From Treponema sp. (lineage in GTDB: Bacteria > Spirochaetota > Spirochaetia > Treponematales > UBA12059): a stretch of 24,339 nucleotides of DNA. Below the pieces are notes generated by a model, which saw only the letters and a list, made by a program, of their open reading frames with translations, did not search any database and had not been told where the DNA came from. Positions 1 to 6,525 of this stretch are shown here, piece by piece. Each line of letters opens with the position of its first letter. Position 1 is the stretch's first letter. The position numbers were made by a program, and so were the translations under genes. Location: positions 1 through 24,339 of the forward strand of contig JAAYUR010000155.1 of NCBI GenBank assembly GCA_012517645.1, given 5' to 3'.

Positions 1-24
1 TGAAGACGAAGTGACAGGAAACCC

Positions 25-417
25 ATGCCCAAGACGACAACCAAGACCATCCACGAGATAAGCACGATCCTGGGACGGGAGACGGGCTTTTCCGGCAAAC
101 TCAAGTTCCAGGACTCCCTCATGATCCGAGGCAGCTTCGAGGGCGAGATCGACGCCCAGGGTTTTTTGCATATCGACCAGGGCGCGGAAGTCCGGGCAAG
201 TTTGATCCGGGCATCCAGCATCGTGGTCGGCGGCGTAGTCCACGGGGACCTGGAAGCCGTAGACCGGATCGAGCTTCTTCCCACCGCCCGGGTGTACGGC
301 AAGATCCGCACCACCAAGCTCCGGATCGCGGACGGAGTGATCTTCGAAGGGCGCTGCGAGATGATCCGGAATCCCTCGGACTTCAGCCCCTTCGCGCCCC
401 GGGCTGAACAGGCCTGA
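25..417 (+). CDS. Bactofilin-family cytoskeletal protein
   Basis: Bactofilins are small proteins that polymerise without nucleotide into filaments and scaffold cell-wall or cell-shape enzymes at the inner face of the membrane. The 130-residue product has the expected layout: a short charged N-terminal tail (1-15), a core of about 90 residues rich in alternating hydrophobic residues and glycines (motifs such as GSFEGEI, GGVVHGDLEA and ARVYGKIRTTKLRIADG) that fits the right-handed beta-helix, and a loose C-terminal tail. The ATG is preceded by AGGAAA at a suitable distance. Its TGA overlaps the next start by one base (TGATG), so it is probably co-translated with pncC. Two in-phase or near-phase TGA triplets at 1-3 and 12-14 may be the end of an upstream gene lying outside the window. 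The family call is firm; the specific role in cell shape is inferred. Confidence 0.9.
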   Translation: MPKTTTKTIHEISTILGRETGFSGKLKFQDSLMIRGSFEGEIDAQGFLHIDQGAEVRASLIRASSIVVGGVVHGDLEAVDRIELLPTARVYGKIRTTKLRIADGVIFEGRCEMIRNPSDFSPFAPRAEQA

Positions 418-950
418 TGCCCCCATCCGCCGCCGAGGCGCCTTCCCGGGATCCCGCGGAGACCGAGGCGCGGCGCCTGCTTCAGGCCCTGGCCCGGCGC
501 GGATGGACCGCAGCCCTGGCCGAGTCCTGCACGGGCGGCATGGTCTCCGCGGCCCTCACCTCCGTCCCCGGAGCCTCCGAACGTTTCTGGGGGGCCGTGG
601 TCTCCTACGCCAATGAGGCGAAGCGGGAGGTTCTGTCCGTTCCCCGGGAGGTCCTGGAGCTTCGGGGGGCCGTTTCCCCGGAGACGGTCCGGGCCATGGC
701 GCAGGGGGTCCTGGCCTTGAGCGGCGCGGACGTATCGGCGGCGGTTTCCGGGATCGCGGGTCCCGGCGGAGGCACGCCGGAAAAGCCCGTCGGCACCGTG
801 TGGATAGGTCTGGCGGCTCGAGGCGGCCGGCACCGGGAACTCCGTCTTGCCTTGACGGGGGATCGGAACCGCATACGGAGGGAATCCACGATCCGCGTGC
901 TGGCGGAACTTCGTTCCTTCGTTGAAGAGGAAGTCGTCGGGTCTTCTTGA
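417..950 (+). CDS. pncC: CinA C-terminal domain protein, nicotinamide-nucleotide amidase (PncC)
   Basis: PncC hydrolyses nicotinamide mononucleotide to nicotinate mononucleotide and ammonia, recycling NAD breakdown products in the cytoplasm. The 177-residue protein is only the CinA C-terminal domain: it carries AESCTGG (residues 35-41, with the family's catalytic Ser37), SYANEAK (63-69) and SGIAGPGGGTPEKPVG (111-126). The N-terminal COG1058 pyrophosphatase-like half found in full-length CinA is absent, as in Escherichia coli PncC. A Pro/Ala/Glu-rich tail of about 20 residues precedes the domain, so a later start cannot be excluded, but the TGATG coupling with the bactofilin gene favours this ATG. 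The TGA stop is embedded in the TTGACA of the following promoter. The enzymatic assignment comes from family knowledge. Confidence 0.93.
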   Translation: MPPSAAEAPSRDPAETEARRLLQALARRGWTAALAESCTGGMVSAALTSVPGASERFWGAVVSYANEAKREVLSVPREVLELRGAVSPETVRAMAQGVLALSGADVSAAVSGIAGPGGGTPEKPVGTVWIGLAARGGRHRELRLALTGDRNRIRRESTIRVLAELRSFVEEEVVGSS

Positions 951-976
951 CAGCGGGAGGCATCGGGATATAGGAT
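947..976 (+). promoter_or_regulatory. Putative sigma-70 promoter for rho
   Basis: A perfect TTGACA (947-952) is followed by TAGGAT (971-976) at 18 bp, or TATAGG (969-974) at 16 bp; each -10 candidate matches TATAAT at four of six positions. The -35 box overlaps the pncC stop codon. Transcription would start near 983 and give rho a leader of roughly 160 nt. No experimental support is available here. Confidence 0.55.
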
Positions 977-1146
977 GGGAAGTCCGCTCCGGGCGGGTTC
1001 GTTTCCGCAGGCGGAGTTCCCCCTTCTATTACGAGTCAGGTTAGTTCCGCGTCGTCCCGAGCGTTTCGGCGCGGTTCGAACTCCGCGGCCCCCTTTGCGG
1101 CGGCCGGCGGCTAACCGAGAATCCAACCTTCAGTACGGAGTGATTG
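977..1146 (+). other. Long untranslated leader of rho
   Basis: There is no convincing gene between the pncC stop and rho; the open frame here lacks family features and overlaps the rho start. The stretch holds a possible imperfect hairpin at 1047-1074 (CCGCG pairing with CGCGG, inner CCGA with TCGG) and a C-rich patch around 1082-1093. A sequence at 1116-1138 shares the 9-mer CCAACCTTC and its flanks with the repeat at 7364-7386. Rho genes are often autoregulated through their leaders, so a regulatory role is plausible but not shown. Confidence 0.35.
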
Positions 1147-2802
1147 ATGGCAATAATCCGAAAGAAGCGCCCCGTCGACAGTTCGACCGAGGCGGAAGCC
1201 CCGGGTCAGGCGGAATTATCCCTCGACGAGGGGGACGTCGACGCCCCGGAAGAGTCGCAATCCCTCGAAGCCGGCCCCGCCACGGCGGAGAATCGAGGTG
1301 AGGGCGCCGACAAGGAACCCGTCCGCATACGGGTTCGCCGGAAAACCGGCCGCGAGGCCGCGCCTGCTGAGCAAACGCCCGCGGAAGGTAGTCGTCCGGA
1401 GCCGATCCGGGAGGAATCCCCGGGGTTCCGGTCCACGACGATCTCCGTCCCCGGATTCGTCAAGAAGCAGGAACTCCCCGAGAAACCCGCCGAGCCGAAC
1501 CGTCCCGATCACCTGGATTCCAGGTCCCGGCTCTCCATCAACGACCTGACCAGCATGCCCCTCAAGGAGCTTAGGGATCTCGGGTCCAAGTACGGGATCG
1601 GACACGAGGAGATGATCTCCCTCAAGAAGCAGGAGCTCATTTTCTCCATCCTCAAGGCCCATACCGAGCGGGGCGGGATCATCTACGCCTACGGGTCCCT
1701 GGAGATCCTGCCGGACGGCTACGGGTTCCTACGCTCCCCCCAGAACTCCTACCTCCCCGGCTCGGACGACATCTACATCTCCCCTTCCCAGATCCGGCTG
1801 TTTAACCTCAAGACCGGGGACACCGTCTACGGCCAGATCCGGAGCCCCAAGGAGGGCGAACGTTTCTTCGCCATGCTCCGGGTGGAGCAGGTGAATTTCG
1901 ACGAGCCCGCGGTCGCCCAGAACCGCATCCCCTTCGAGAACCTGACCCCCCTGTACCCGAACCAGCGCCTGAACCTCGAGACGGACACCAAGGAGATATC
2001 CACCCGGATCATCAACCTCTTCTGCCCCATCGGAAAGGGACAGAGAGCCCTGGTGGTTTCGCCGCCCAAGACCGGAAAGACCATCCTGCTCCAGAGAATC
2101 GCCAACGCCATCACCGCCAACCACCCCGAGGTCTACCTGATCGTCCTGTTGATCGACGAGCGGCCCGAGGAAGTTACGGACATGGAACGGACCGTAAAGG
2201 CCGAGGTGATCTCCTCCACCTTCGACGAGCAGGCCACCCGGCACGTCCAGGTCGCGGAGATGGTCCTGGAAAAAGCCAAGCGCCTGGTCGAGCACGGCAA
2301 GGACGTCGTCATCCTGCTGGACTCCATCACCCGCCTGGCCCGGGCCTACAACCAGACCGTGCCCACCAGCGGGAAGATCCTCTCCGGCGGAGTGGACTCC
2401 AACGCCCTCCACAAGCCCAAGCGCTTCTTCGGCGCGGCCCGGAACATCGAGGGCGGCGGAAGCCTTACCATCATCGCCACCGCCCTGATCGACACCGGAA
2501 GCCGGATGGACGAGGTGATCTTCGAGGAGTTCAAGGGCACCGGCAACATGGAGATCAACCTGGACCGAAGGCTCTCGGACCGCCGGACCTTCCCGGCCTT
2601 CAACATCAAGAAGTCCGGCACCCGTAAGGAGGAACTCCTGCTGACGGAGGAGGAGCTCCAGAAAATATGGGTTCTTCGCAAGGTGATCAATCCCATGGAC
2701 GATATAGAGATCATGGAGCTCCTCATTGACAGGATGATGAAAAGTAAGAATAATGAGGTCTTCCTGAAGTCCATGAACACCCCGTACAACGGGAACGACT
2801 AG
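1147..2802 (+). CDS. rho: Transcription termination factor Rho
   Basis: Rho is the hexameric RNA-dependent ATPase that releases RNA from elongating polymerase. The 551-residue product shows an acidic, low-complexity N-terminal extension of about 125 residues; the Rho N-terminal and cold-shock-type RNA-binding domain (about 128-255, with GYGFLRSPQNSYLPGSDDIYIS); and the RecA-type motor. The motor has Walker A PPKTGKT (306-312), the DERPEEV segment (338-344), Walker B VVILLDSITRLARAYN (387-402), Q-loop region SGGVDSNALHKPKRFFG (413-429) and R-loop KGTGN (463-467). The ATG at 1147 is chosen over the TTG at 1144 because GGAG at 1137-1140 is then six bases away. E. coli Rho is 419 residues; the extra length is the disordered N-terminal tail, as in several other phyla. 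It is followed by rpmE after 94 nt without a clear terminator. Confidence 0.98.
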   Translation: MAIIRKKRPVDSSTEAEAPGQAELSLDEGDVDAPEESQSLEAGPATAENRGEGADKEPVRIRVRRKTGREAAPAEQTPAEGSRPEPIREESPGFRSTTISVPGFVKKQELPEKPAEPNRPDHLDSRSRLSINDLTSMPLKELRDLGSKYGIGHEEMISLKKQELIFSILKAHTERGGIIYAYGSLEILPDGYGFLRSPQNSYLPGSDDIYISPSQIRLFNLKTGDTVYGQIRSPKEGERFFAMLRVEQVNFDEPAVAQNRIPFENLTPLYPNQRLNLETDTKEISTRIINLFCPIGKGQRALVVSPPKTGKTILLQRIANAITANHPEVYLIVLLIDERPEEVTDMERTVKAEVISSTFDEQATRHVQVAEMVLEKAKRLVEHGKDVVILLDSITRLARAYNQTVPTSGKILSGGVDSNALHKPKRFFGAARNIEGGGSLTIIATALIDTGSRMDEVIFEEFKGTGNMEINLDRRLSDRRTFPAFNIKKSGTRKEELLLTEEELQKIWVLRKVINPMDDIEIMELLIDRMMKSKNNEVFLKSMNTPYNGND

Positions 2803-2896
2803 GGAAGCCGGACGAGGAAATACATTCCCCGTTGCGGGCGAGATACCGTCAAAGGCCGGTTTTCAGGCTGCGGCCGGATAGGCGCGGAGGGGTACT

Positions 2897-3100
2897 GTGA
2901 AGAAGGGCATCCATCCCAAGTACGAACTTACCACCATCACGTGCGCCTGCGGCAACGTCATCGAGACCCGTTCGACGGTAAAGAACATCCAGGTTGAAAT
3001 TTGCTCGGCCTGTCACCCCTTCTTTACCGGAAAACAGAAGCTCATCGACACCGCGGGACGGGTGGAGCGATTCCGGAAAAAGTACGGAATCAAGGAATGA
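2897..3100 (+). CDS. rpmE: 50S ribosomal protein L31 (zinc-binding form)
   Basis: This is a 67-residue L31, a bridge protein of the large ribosomal subunit that contacts the small subunit. Four cysteines, C16, C18, C36 and C39 (CAC and CSAC), form the zinc site that marks the C+ form, as opposed to the zinc-free paralogue used under zinc limitation. Conserved landmarks include KKGIHPKY at the N-terminus and HPFFTGKQKLIDTAGRVERF near the C-terminus. Translation starts at GTG, with GGAGGGG about five bases upstream. The rho-rpmE neighbourhood is common in bacteria. Its transcript should end at the strong hairpin at 3154-3187. Confidence 0.97.
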   Translation: MKKGIHPKYELTTITCACGNVIETRSTVKNIQVEICSACHPFFTGKQKLIDTAGRVERFRKKYGIKE

Positions 3101-3153
3101 GGAAGGGCGCAGCCCTGCCGGCGATCCGTCGACAGAGCCCGCCGAATCTCCCG

Positions 3154-3187
3154 AAAAAGCCGCGGCCCGCAAGGCCGCGGCTTTTTT
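3154..3187. terminator. Bidirectional intrinsic terminator between rpmE and rdgB
   Basis: A perfect 9-bp GC stem (GCCGCGGCC at 3159-3167 with GGCCGCGGC at 3173-3181) encloses a CGCAA loop. It is flanked by A5 on the left and T6 on the right, so it can terminate both the plus-strand rpmE transcript and the minus-strand rdgB transcript. rdgB ends only 12 bases beyond it. Confidence 0.92.
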
Positions 3188-3199
3188 ATCGCCATCCGT

Positions 3200-3802
3200 T
3201 CAGGGATCCGCCTCCAGGGATTCGAGGACCGCACGCAAACGCGCCGCGGCCCGGCCCCGGTGGCTAAGGCGGTTCTTTTCCTCCAGGGACAGCTCCGCCA
3301 TGGACAACCCCTCTCCGGGCAGAAGGAATATGGGGTCGTAGCCGAAGCCCCCCTCGCCCCGGGGGCTCTCCAGAAGGACGCCCTCGCAGGTCTCCTGGAC
3401 CGAGACGAAGCGATGCTCGGAGAGCACCAGGGTCATGGCGCAGACGAAGCGGCAGGTCCGGTCCGTCCGACCGGACATCTCCCTCAGCAACAGCTCGTTC
3501 TTTTCCCCGGCGGACAGGACGGTCCGGCCTTCGTCCGGAGAACCGTACCGGGCCGACCGAACGCCCGGAGCTCCGCCTAAGACATCCACGCAGAGGCCCG
3601 AATCATCGGCCAGCACCGGGGCCTTGACCAGGGCATACAGGGCTTGAGCCTTCCCGAGGCTGTTGCCCAGGAAGGTATCCTCCGTCTCGTCATGATCGAA
3701 GAGCAGCCCCTCCTCCGCGGGACGGCGGAGCCTCGTACCCGGAAAGAGATCCTGGAGCTCCCGGATCTTGTGGGCGTTGTTCGTGGCGACGAAGAGCGTC
3801 AT
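3200..3802 (-). CDS. rdgB: dITP/XTP pyrophosphatase (RdgB/HAM1 family)
   Basis: The enzyme removes non-canonical purine nucleotides (dITP, XTP) from the pool by cleaving them to monophosphate and pyrophosphate, preventing their insertion into DNA and RNA. The 200-residue length is normal for the family. Visible motifs are ATNNAHK (6-12, substrate and phosphate contact), the region around DTFLGNS (42-48, usually TFxxNA), ADDSGL (65-70, metal and catalytic Asp), GEGGFGYDPIF (149-159, base pocket) and LSHRGRA (179-185). The start follows the upstream stop by nine bases. An in-frame TAA three codons upstream rules out an earlier start. There is no Shine-Dalgarno sequence next to the ATG; CCTCCC sits there instead, so translation probably depends on coupling with the upstream gene. 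Confidence 0.96.
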   Translation of the reverse strand: MTLFVATNNAHKIRELQDLFPGTRLRRPAEEGLLFDHDETEDTFLGNSLGKAQALYALVKAPVLADDSGLCVDVLGGAPGVRSARYGSPDEGRTVLSAGEKNELLLREMSGRTDRTCRFVCAMTLVLSEHRFVSVQETCEGVLLESPRGEGGFGYDPIFLLPGEGLSMAELSLEEKNRLSHRGRAAARLRAVLESLEADP

Positions 3803-3811
3803 GGGAGGATA

Positions 3812-4669
3812 TTAACGGTTTTCCTTCTCCGAAGGAAAGTCCCGCAGCCTGCGGGCCATTTTGCAGACCCCCGCGTCCACCGTGCCCTTGGGCACGCCCA
3901 GGATCTCCGCCACCGTCTTGTTGGACAGGGTGAGCTTCATACTGCGTGTCTCCTTGAGCCTGCGCCGAAATCGGTCCCGTTCCCGCTCGATCCGCTCTCG
4001 GAAGACGGACCGCAGGCAGGGATCCTCCTCCCGGGCCAGGCGTTTCTCCAGTATCTTAAGGCGGACCCAGGACGAGTCCCGGGCCCTCTTGCGCTCCTCC
4101 CAGCGATCCCGTACCGCCAGGGTCCGCTCCCGGGCTAAGGACAGGCTCCTCGCGAGGCCGGATTCGTCCAGACCGAGGGTCCGGGCCGCCCGCAGCAGAA
4201 AGTCCTCGTCCGCGGTCCACGCGCACTTTACGCTCAGGAACAGGAACCGAGCCCGGAGGGAACGGGCGCGGAAACGCCCGCGGCCTCGGGCTTCGGGAAG
4301 GGGAGATTCCGGTTCCGGACGCCCGTACTGCGGCACCGAAGACCCCTCCGCACAGAGAAGGGATTCCTCCTCGAACACCATCCGCCGGTCGAAGGCCCGA
4401 GCCCGGTCCCTTCGAAGGGACAAGGCCAGGAACCGCACCGTGGCGGCCAGGTAGACCGGGAAATACCCCTGGGTCTCCCGGTACTTTCTAAGGATGGCCT
4501 CGATCCTTCCCGGATACCTCGCGAAAAGCTCGCCCACGTCGTCCGCGTCCTTTAATCCGTAGGCCTTTGGGTTGTCGTAGAGAATCCGGGCCGCCTCGCC
4601 CAGGGCTTCCCGGAGTCCCTCCCCGGAATCCGCAAGCCGAGCGATGCCGGGATACGTCTCCTGTTCCAT
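3812..4669 (-). CDS. Diverged sigma-70-like regulator with C-terminal region-4-type helix-turn-helix
   Basis: The 285-residue protein is not a family I can name with certainty. The C-terminus (residues 246-276, LTLSNKTVAEILGVPKGTV followed by a basic helix) looks like the sigma-70 region 4 helix-turn-helix. Residues 67-97 (GYFPVYLAATVRFLALSLRRDRARAFDRR) resemble the helix of sigma region 2 that binds the -10 element and core polymerase. The middle is unusually long, charged and helical (150-245), where ECF sigma factors have only a short linker. The ATG at 4669 is preferred over the TTG at 4711, because GGAGG (4676-4680) lies six bases upstream and the TTG falls inside the predicted sigma-54 promoter. 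It may be a true alternative sigma factor, an anti-sigma-like relic or another DNA-binding regulator. rdgB follows nine bases downstream. Confidence 0.6.
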   Translation of the reverse strand: MEQETYPGIARLADSGEGLREALGEAARILYDNPKAYGLKDADDVGELFARYPGRIEAILRKYRETQGYFPVYLAATVRFLALSLRRDRARAFDRRMVFEEESLLCAEGSSVPQYGRPEPESPLPEARGRGRFRARSLRARFLFLSVKCAWTADEDFLLRAARTLGLDESGLARSLSLARERTLAVRDRWEERKRARDSSWVRLKILEKRLAREEDPCLRSVFRERIERERDRFRRRLKETRSMKLTLSNKTVAEILGVPKGTVDAGVCKMARRLRDFPSEKENR

Positions 4670-4707
4670 GCCTTCCCTCCCAGCCCTTGCGGGCGAGATT
4701 GGTAAAG

Positions 4708-4722
4708 GCAAATTCCGTGCCA
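4708..4722 (-). promoter_or_regulatory. Predicted sigma-54 (-24/-12) promoter of the sigma-like gene
   Basis: On the minus strand the site reads TGGCACG, then GAAT, then TTGC, which matches the core consensus TGGCACG-N4-TTGC at every fixed base. The GG and GC elements are exactly ten bases apart and C precedes the first T, as the consensus prefers; only the base after TTGC (C instead of A/T) departs. Transcription would begin near 4696, leaving a leader of about 27 nt containing the GGAGG ribosome binding site. It lies in the 123-bp gap behind the DHH phosphoesterase gene. Confidence 0.75.
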
Positions 4723-4792
4723 GGCTTGCCGCAGGGACGGAGGGAAAGAATCCAGGCTTTACGTATATGGAATTAGGATGACGCCGAAAGAT

Positions 4793-5791
4793 TCAGTACG
4801 CTTCGTCGTTACTTAACGTTACAAACACCCGATCGAAGGCTTCCAGAATCCTCTCCCGAACCTCCTCGATCCGGCCCTCCATGGAGAGCCCCGCGGCCAG
4901 CCGGTGACCTCCGCCGCCGAACTGGGAGGCCACGGATCCCACATCCACGGTGTCCCGGGATCGGAACCCGACGGTGCAGTTGTTCTCGCTCTCCTGCCGG
5001 ATGACCACCGCAGCCTCGACTCCGGCGACGGTCATGAGGAGTTGGTACAGCATGTCCGAGTCCCGGCTGGCTATGCCGTAGCGCCGATGGTCCTCCTCGG
5101 TCACATAGGAAACCAGGAGGCGGCCGTCGAAGTAGGGTTCCGTCCTGGAAAGGATCTCCCCCATCAACTTGCGGGTAAACAGGGATTTGCCCCCGTAGAT
5201 CATGGAAAAAATGCGCTTCGGGGAGGCGCCTTGTTCAACCAGACGGGCAGCGGACAGGAGGGCATCCGAGCCGGCGGTATCCAGGTGCCGGAAGAATCCC
5301 GTGTCCGTGCACAGCCCGAATAAGAGCAGCTCCGCTTCCTCCCGGTTGGGGACCGCTCCGAAGGCTTCGATCAAGGCCTGAACCAGGCGGGTGACGGAGG
5401 GTGCAGAGGGGTCGATGTACCGGACATCCACGGCGGCTTCCCCGGCGGCATGATGGTCGATAAACGCCAGGGGCAGGGAAGGAAGCTGGTCCGCGATCCG
5501 CCCCACCCGGGACAACGAGGAGCAGTCCAAGACGATCAGGGCTGCCTTGGACAGAGGAATGCCGTACGGGACGCGGTCCAGGAAGGCGTGCTCGTACTGC
5601 AGGATCTCCGTCCGCGTGAAGGGGCCCGAAGATAGCAGGAACGACTTCTTGCCGAGCCCCTTCAGGAACGAGGCCAGGGCCAGCTGGGAGCCGATGCAGT
5701 CCCCGTCCGGCTCCTTGTGACCGATGACAAGAAAAGCGTCATGGCCAGCTATAAACGCCGTCAATTCGGGAGGAACAGGTTTGATGCTCAT
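4793..5791 (-). CDS. DHH/DHHA1 phosphoesterase, NrnA-like (oligoribonuclease / pAp phosphatase)
   Basis: NrnA-type enzymes degrade very short RNA oligonucleotides and dephosphorylate 3'-phosphoadenosine 5'-phosphate; some relatives hydrolyse cyclic dinucleotides. The 332-residue protein has all metal-binding motifs of the DHH domain: GHKEPDGDCIGS (24-35), the motif II Asp in LDCSS (D89), the DHH triplet in FIDHHAAG (110-117) and D163 in CTDTG. The C-terminal DHHA1 motif is GGGGHRLAAG (292-301). Length and two-domain order are typical. The ATG is preceded by AAAGG about seven bases upstream. Linkers of NrnA and of membrane-bound GdpP differ mainly in fused domains, and none are present here. 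Which substrate is preferred cannot be read from sequence. The 149-bp gap before the next gene upstream (5792-5940) shows no gene or clear promoter. Confidence 0.9.
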   Translation of the reverse strand: MSIKPVPPELTAFIAGHDAFLVIGHKEPDGDCIGSQLALASFLKGLGKKSFLLSSGPFTRTEILQYEHAFLDRVPYGIPLSKAALIVLDCSSLSRVGRIADQLPSLPLAFIDHHAAGEAAVDVRYIDPSAPSVTRLVQALIEAFGAVPNREEAELLLFGLCTDTGFFRHLDTAGSDALLSAARLVEQGASPKRIFSMIYGGKSLFTRKLMGEILSRTEPYFDGRLLVSYVTEEDHRRYGIASRDSDMLYQLLMTVAGVEAAVVIRQESENNCTVGFRSRDTVDVGSVASQFGGGGHRLAAGLSMEGRIEEVRERILEAFDRVFVTLSNDEAY

Positions 5792-5940
5792 CGTATACCT
5801 TTCGAACCCTCAGGGCCAGCCCCGGAGAATATGAGCGGCTTTCAGAATCCAGAACGGACTTCCGCCGGCTACGGAGATGAAGCTTGTGGTTCTACGGTCT
5901 GCAATAAGGGTACCGAAACGATTGAAGTTCCAACACCTTC

Positions 5941-6378
5941 CTAGTACTTCGGGACGATTTCCTCGACCTTGAACTTGGCCGCCACGTCAGGACCCGGCTC
6001 CAGGATCCCCCAGGTGGGATCCTTAGGGAAATCCTTGACGAACAGTCGGACATGGCTGAACTTGCCTTCCCGGTAGTACACGACCATGTACGGATGGGAC
6101 GGGTCGTTGGAGCGGATCAGCTGAGCCTTGCCCCCCGCCTTGAACCATTCGATGGGAATGTACGCGTCCGCGAAGTCCGATTCTCCGACCCGGTAGACGA
6201 CCCGGTACCCCAGACTATGTTGGTATACCTTGACCACATCCAGTCTGAAGGGGTACATGTCCGAGGGGTTTTTGATGGAAGTGGCAAGGGGATCGAGGAT
6301 CTTGGCCTGCTGGGAAAAGGCCGGAAACGCCGCAAGAGCCAGCAGTATAAGGATCGAGGCGACAAAAATCCGTTTCAT
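5941..6378 (-). CDS. Small secreted protein of unknown function
   Basis: I do not recognise the family. The 145-residue product begins with a clear signal peptide: MKR, a hydrophobic run (4-19), and a likely signal peptidase I site near AFS-QQ (about 22/23). There is no lipobox cysteine, so it should be periplasmic or exported and not a lipoprotein. The mature part (about 122 residues) is aromatic-rich, with alternating hydrophobic patterns (YRVVYRVGESDFADAYIP, YMVVYYREGKFSHVRLFV) that suggest a compact beta-sheet domain, and it has no cysteines. The ATG at 6378 is chosen over the one at 6390 because GGAGG lies five bases upstream and the signal peptide then starts directly. A good promoter lies just upstream. 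Confidence 0.8.
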   Translation of the reverse strand: MKRIFVASILILLALAAFPAFSQQAKILDPLATSIKNPSDMYPFRLDVVKVYQHSLGYRVVYRVGESDFADAYIPIEWFKAGGKAQLIRSNDPSHPYMVVYYREGKFSHVRLFVKDFPKDPTWGILEPGPDVAAKFKVEEIVPKY

Positions 6379-6404
6379 CCGGTCCTCCATGACGATCTTT
6401 CATA

Positions 6405-6433
6405 AGTATAGGACACTCGTCGTCTCCGCGCAA
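6405..6433 (-). promoter_or_regulatory. Putative sigma-70 promoter for the secreted protein gene
   Basis: On the minus strand TTGCGC (6428-6433) and TATACT (6405-6410) are separated by exactly 17 bp. The -10 box matches five of six consensus bases and the -35 box matches three. The start of transcription would fall about 20 bases before the start codon, near 6398. Confidence 0.5.
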
Positions 6434-6525
6434 GATCCGCGATCCATTCATGTCAACCGATCCGGATGAAAGCCCTCCGCTCAAGCGATATTGCCGCCCT
6501 CCCGGCGCTTCGGCATACTGGGGCT

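Noticed and set aside
975..1301. Plus-strand open frame between pncC and rho
   Set aside because: It overlaps the rho start in another frame, is Arg/Pro-rich with no recognisable domain, and lies in what is better explained as the rho leader.
1729..2412. Minus-strand open frame opposite rho
   Set aside because: It mirrors the Rho motor domain and has no start signal or known domain.
6466..6525. Earlier ATG for nth
   Set aside because: It would add 20 residues without counterpart in endonuclease III; the later ATG gives the normal N-terminus.
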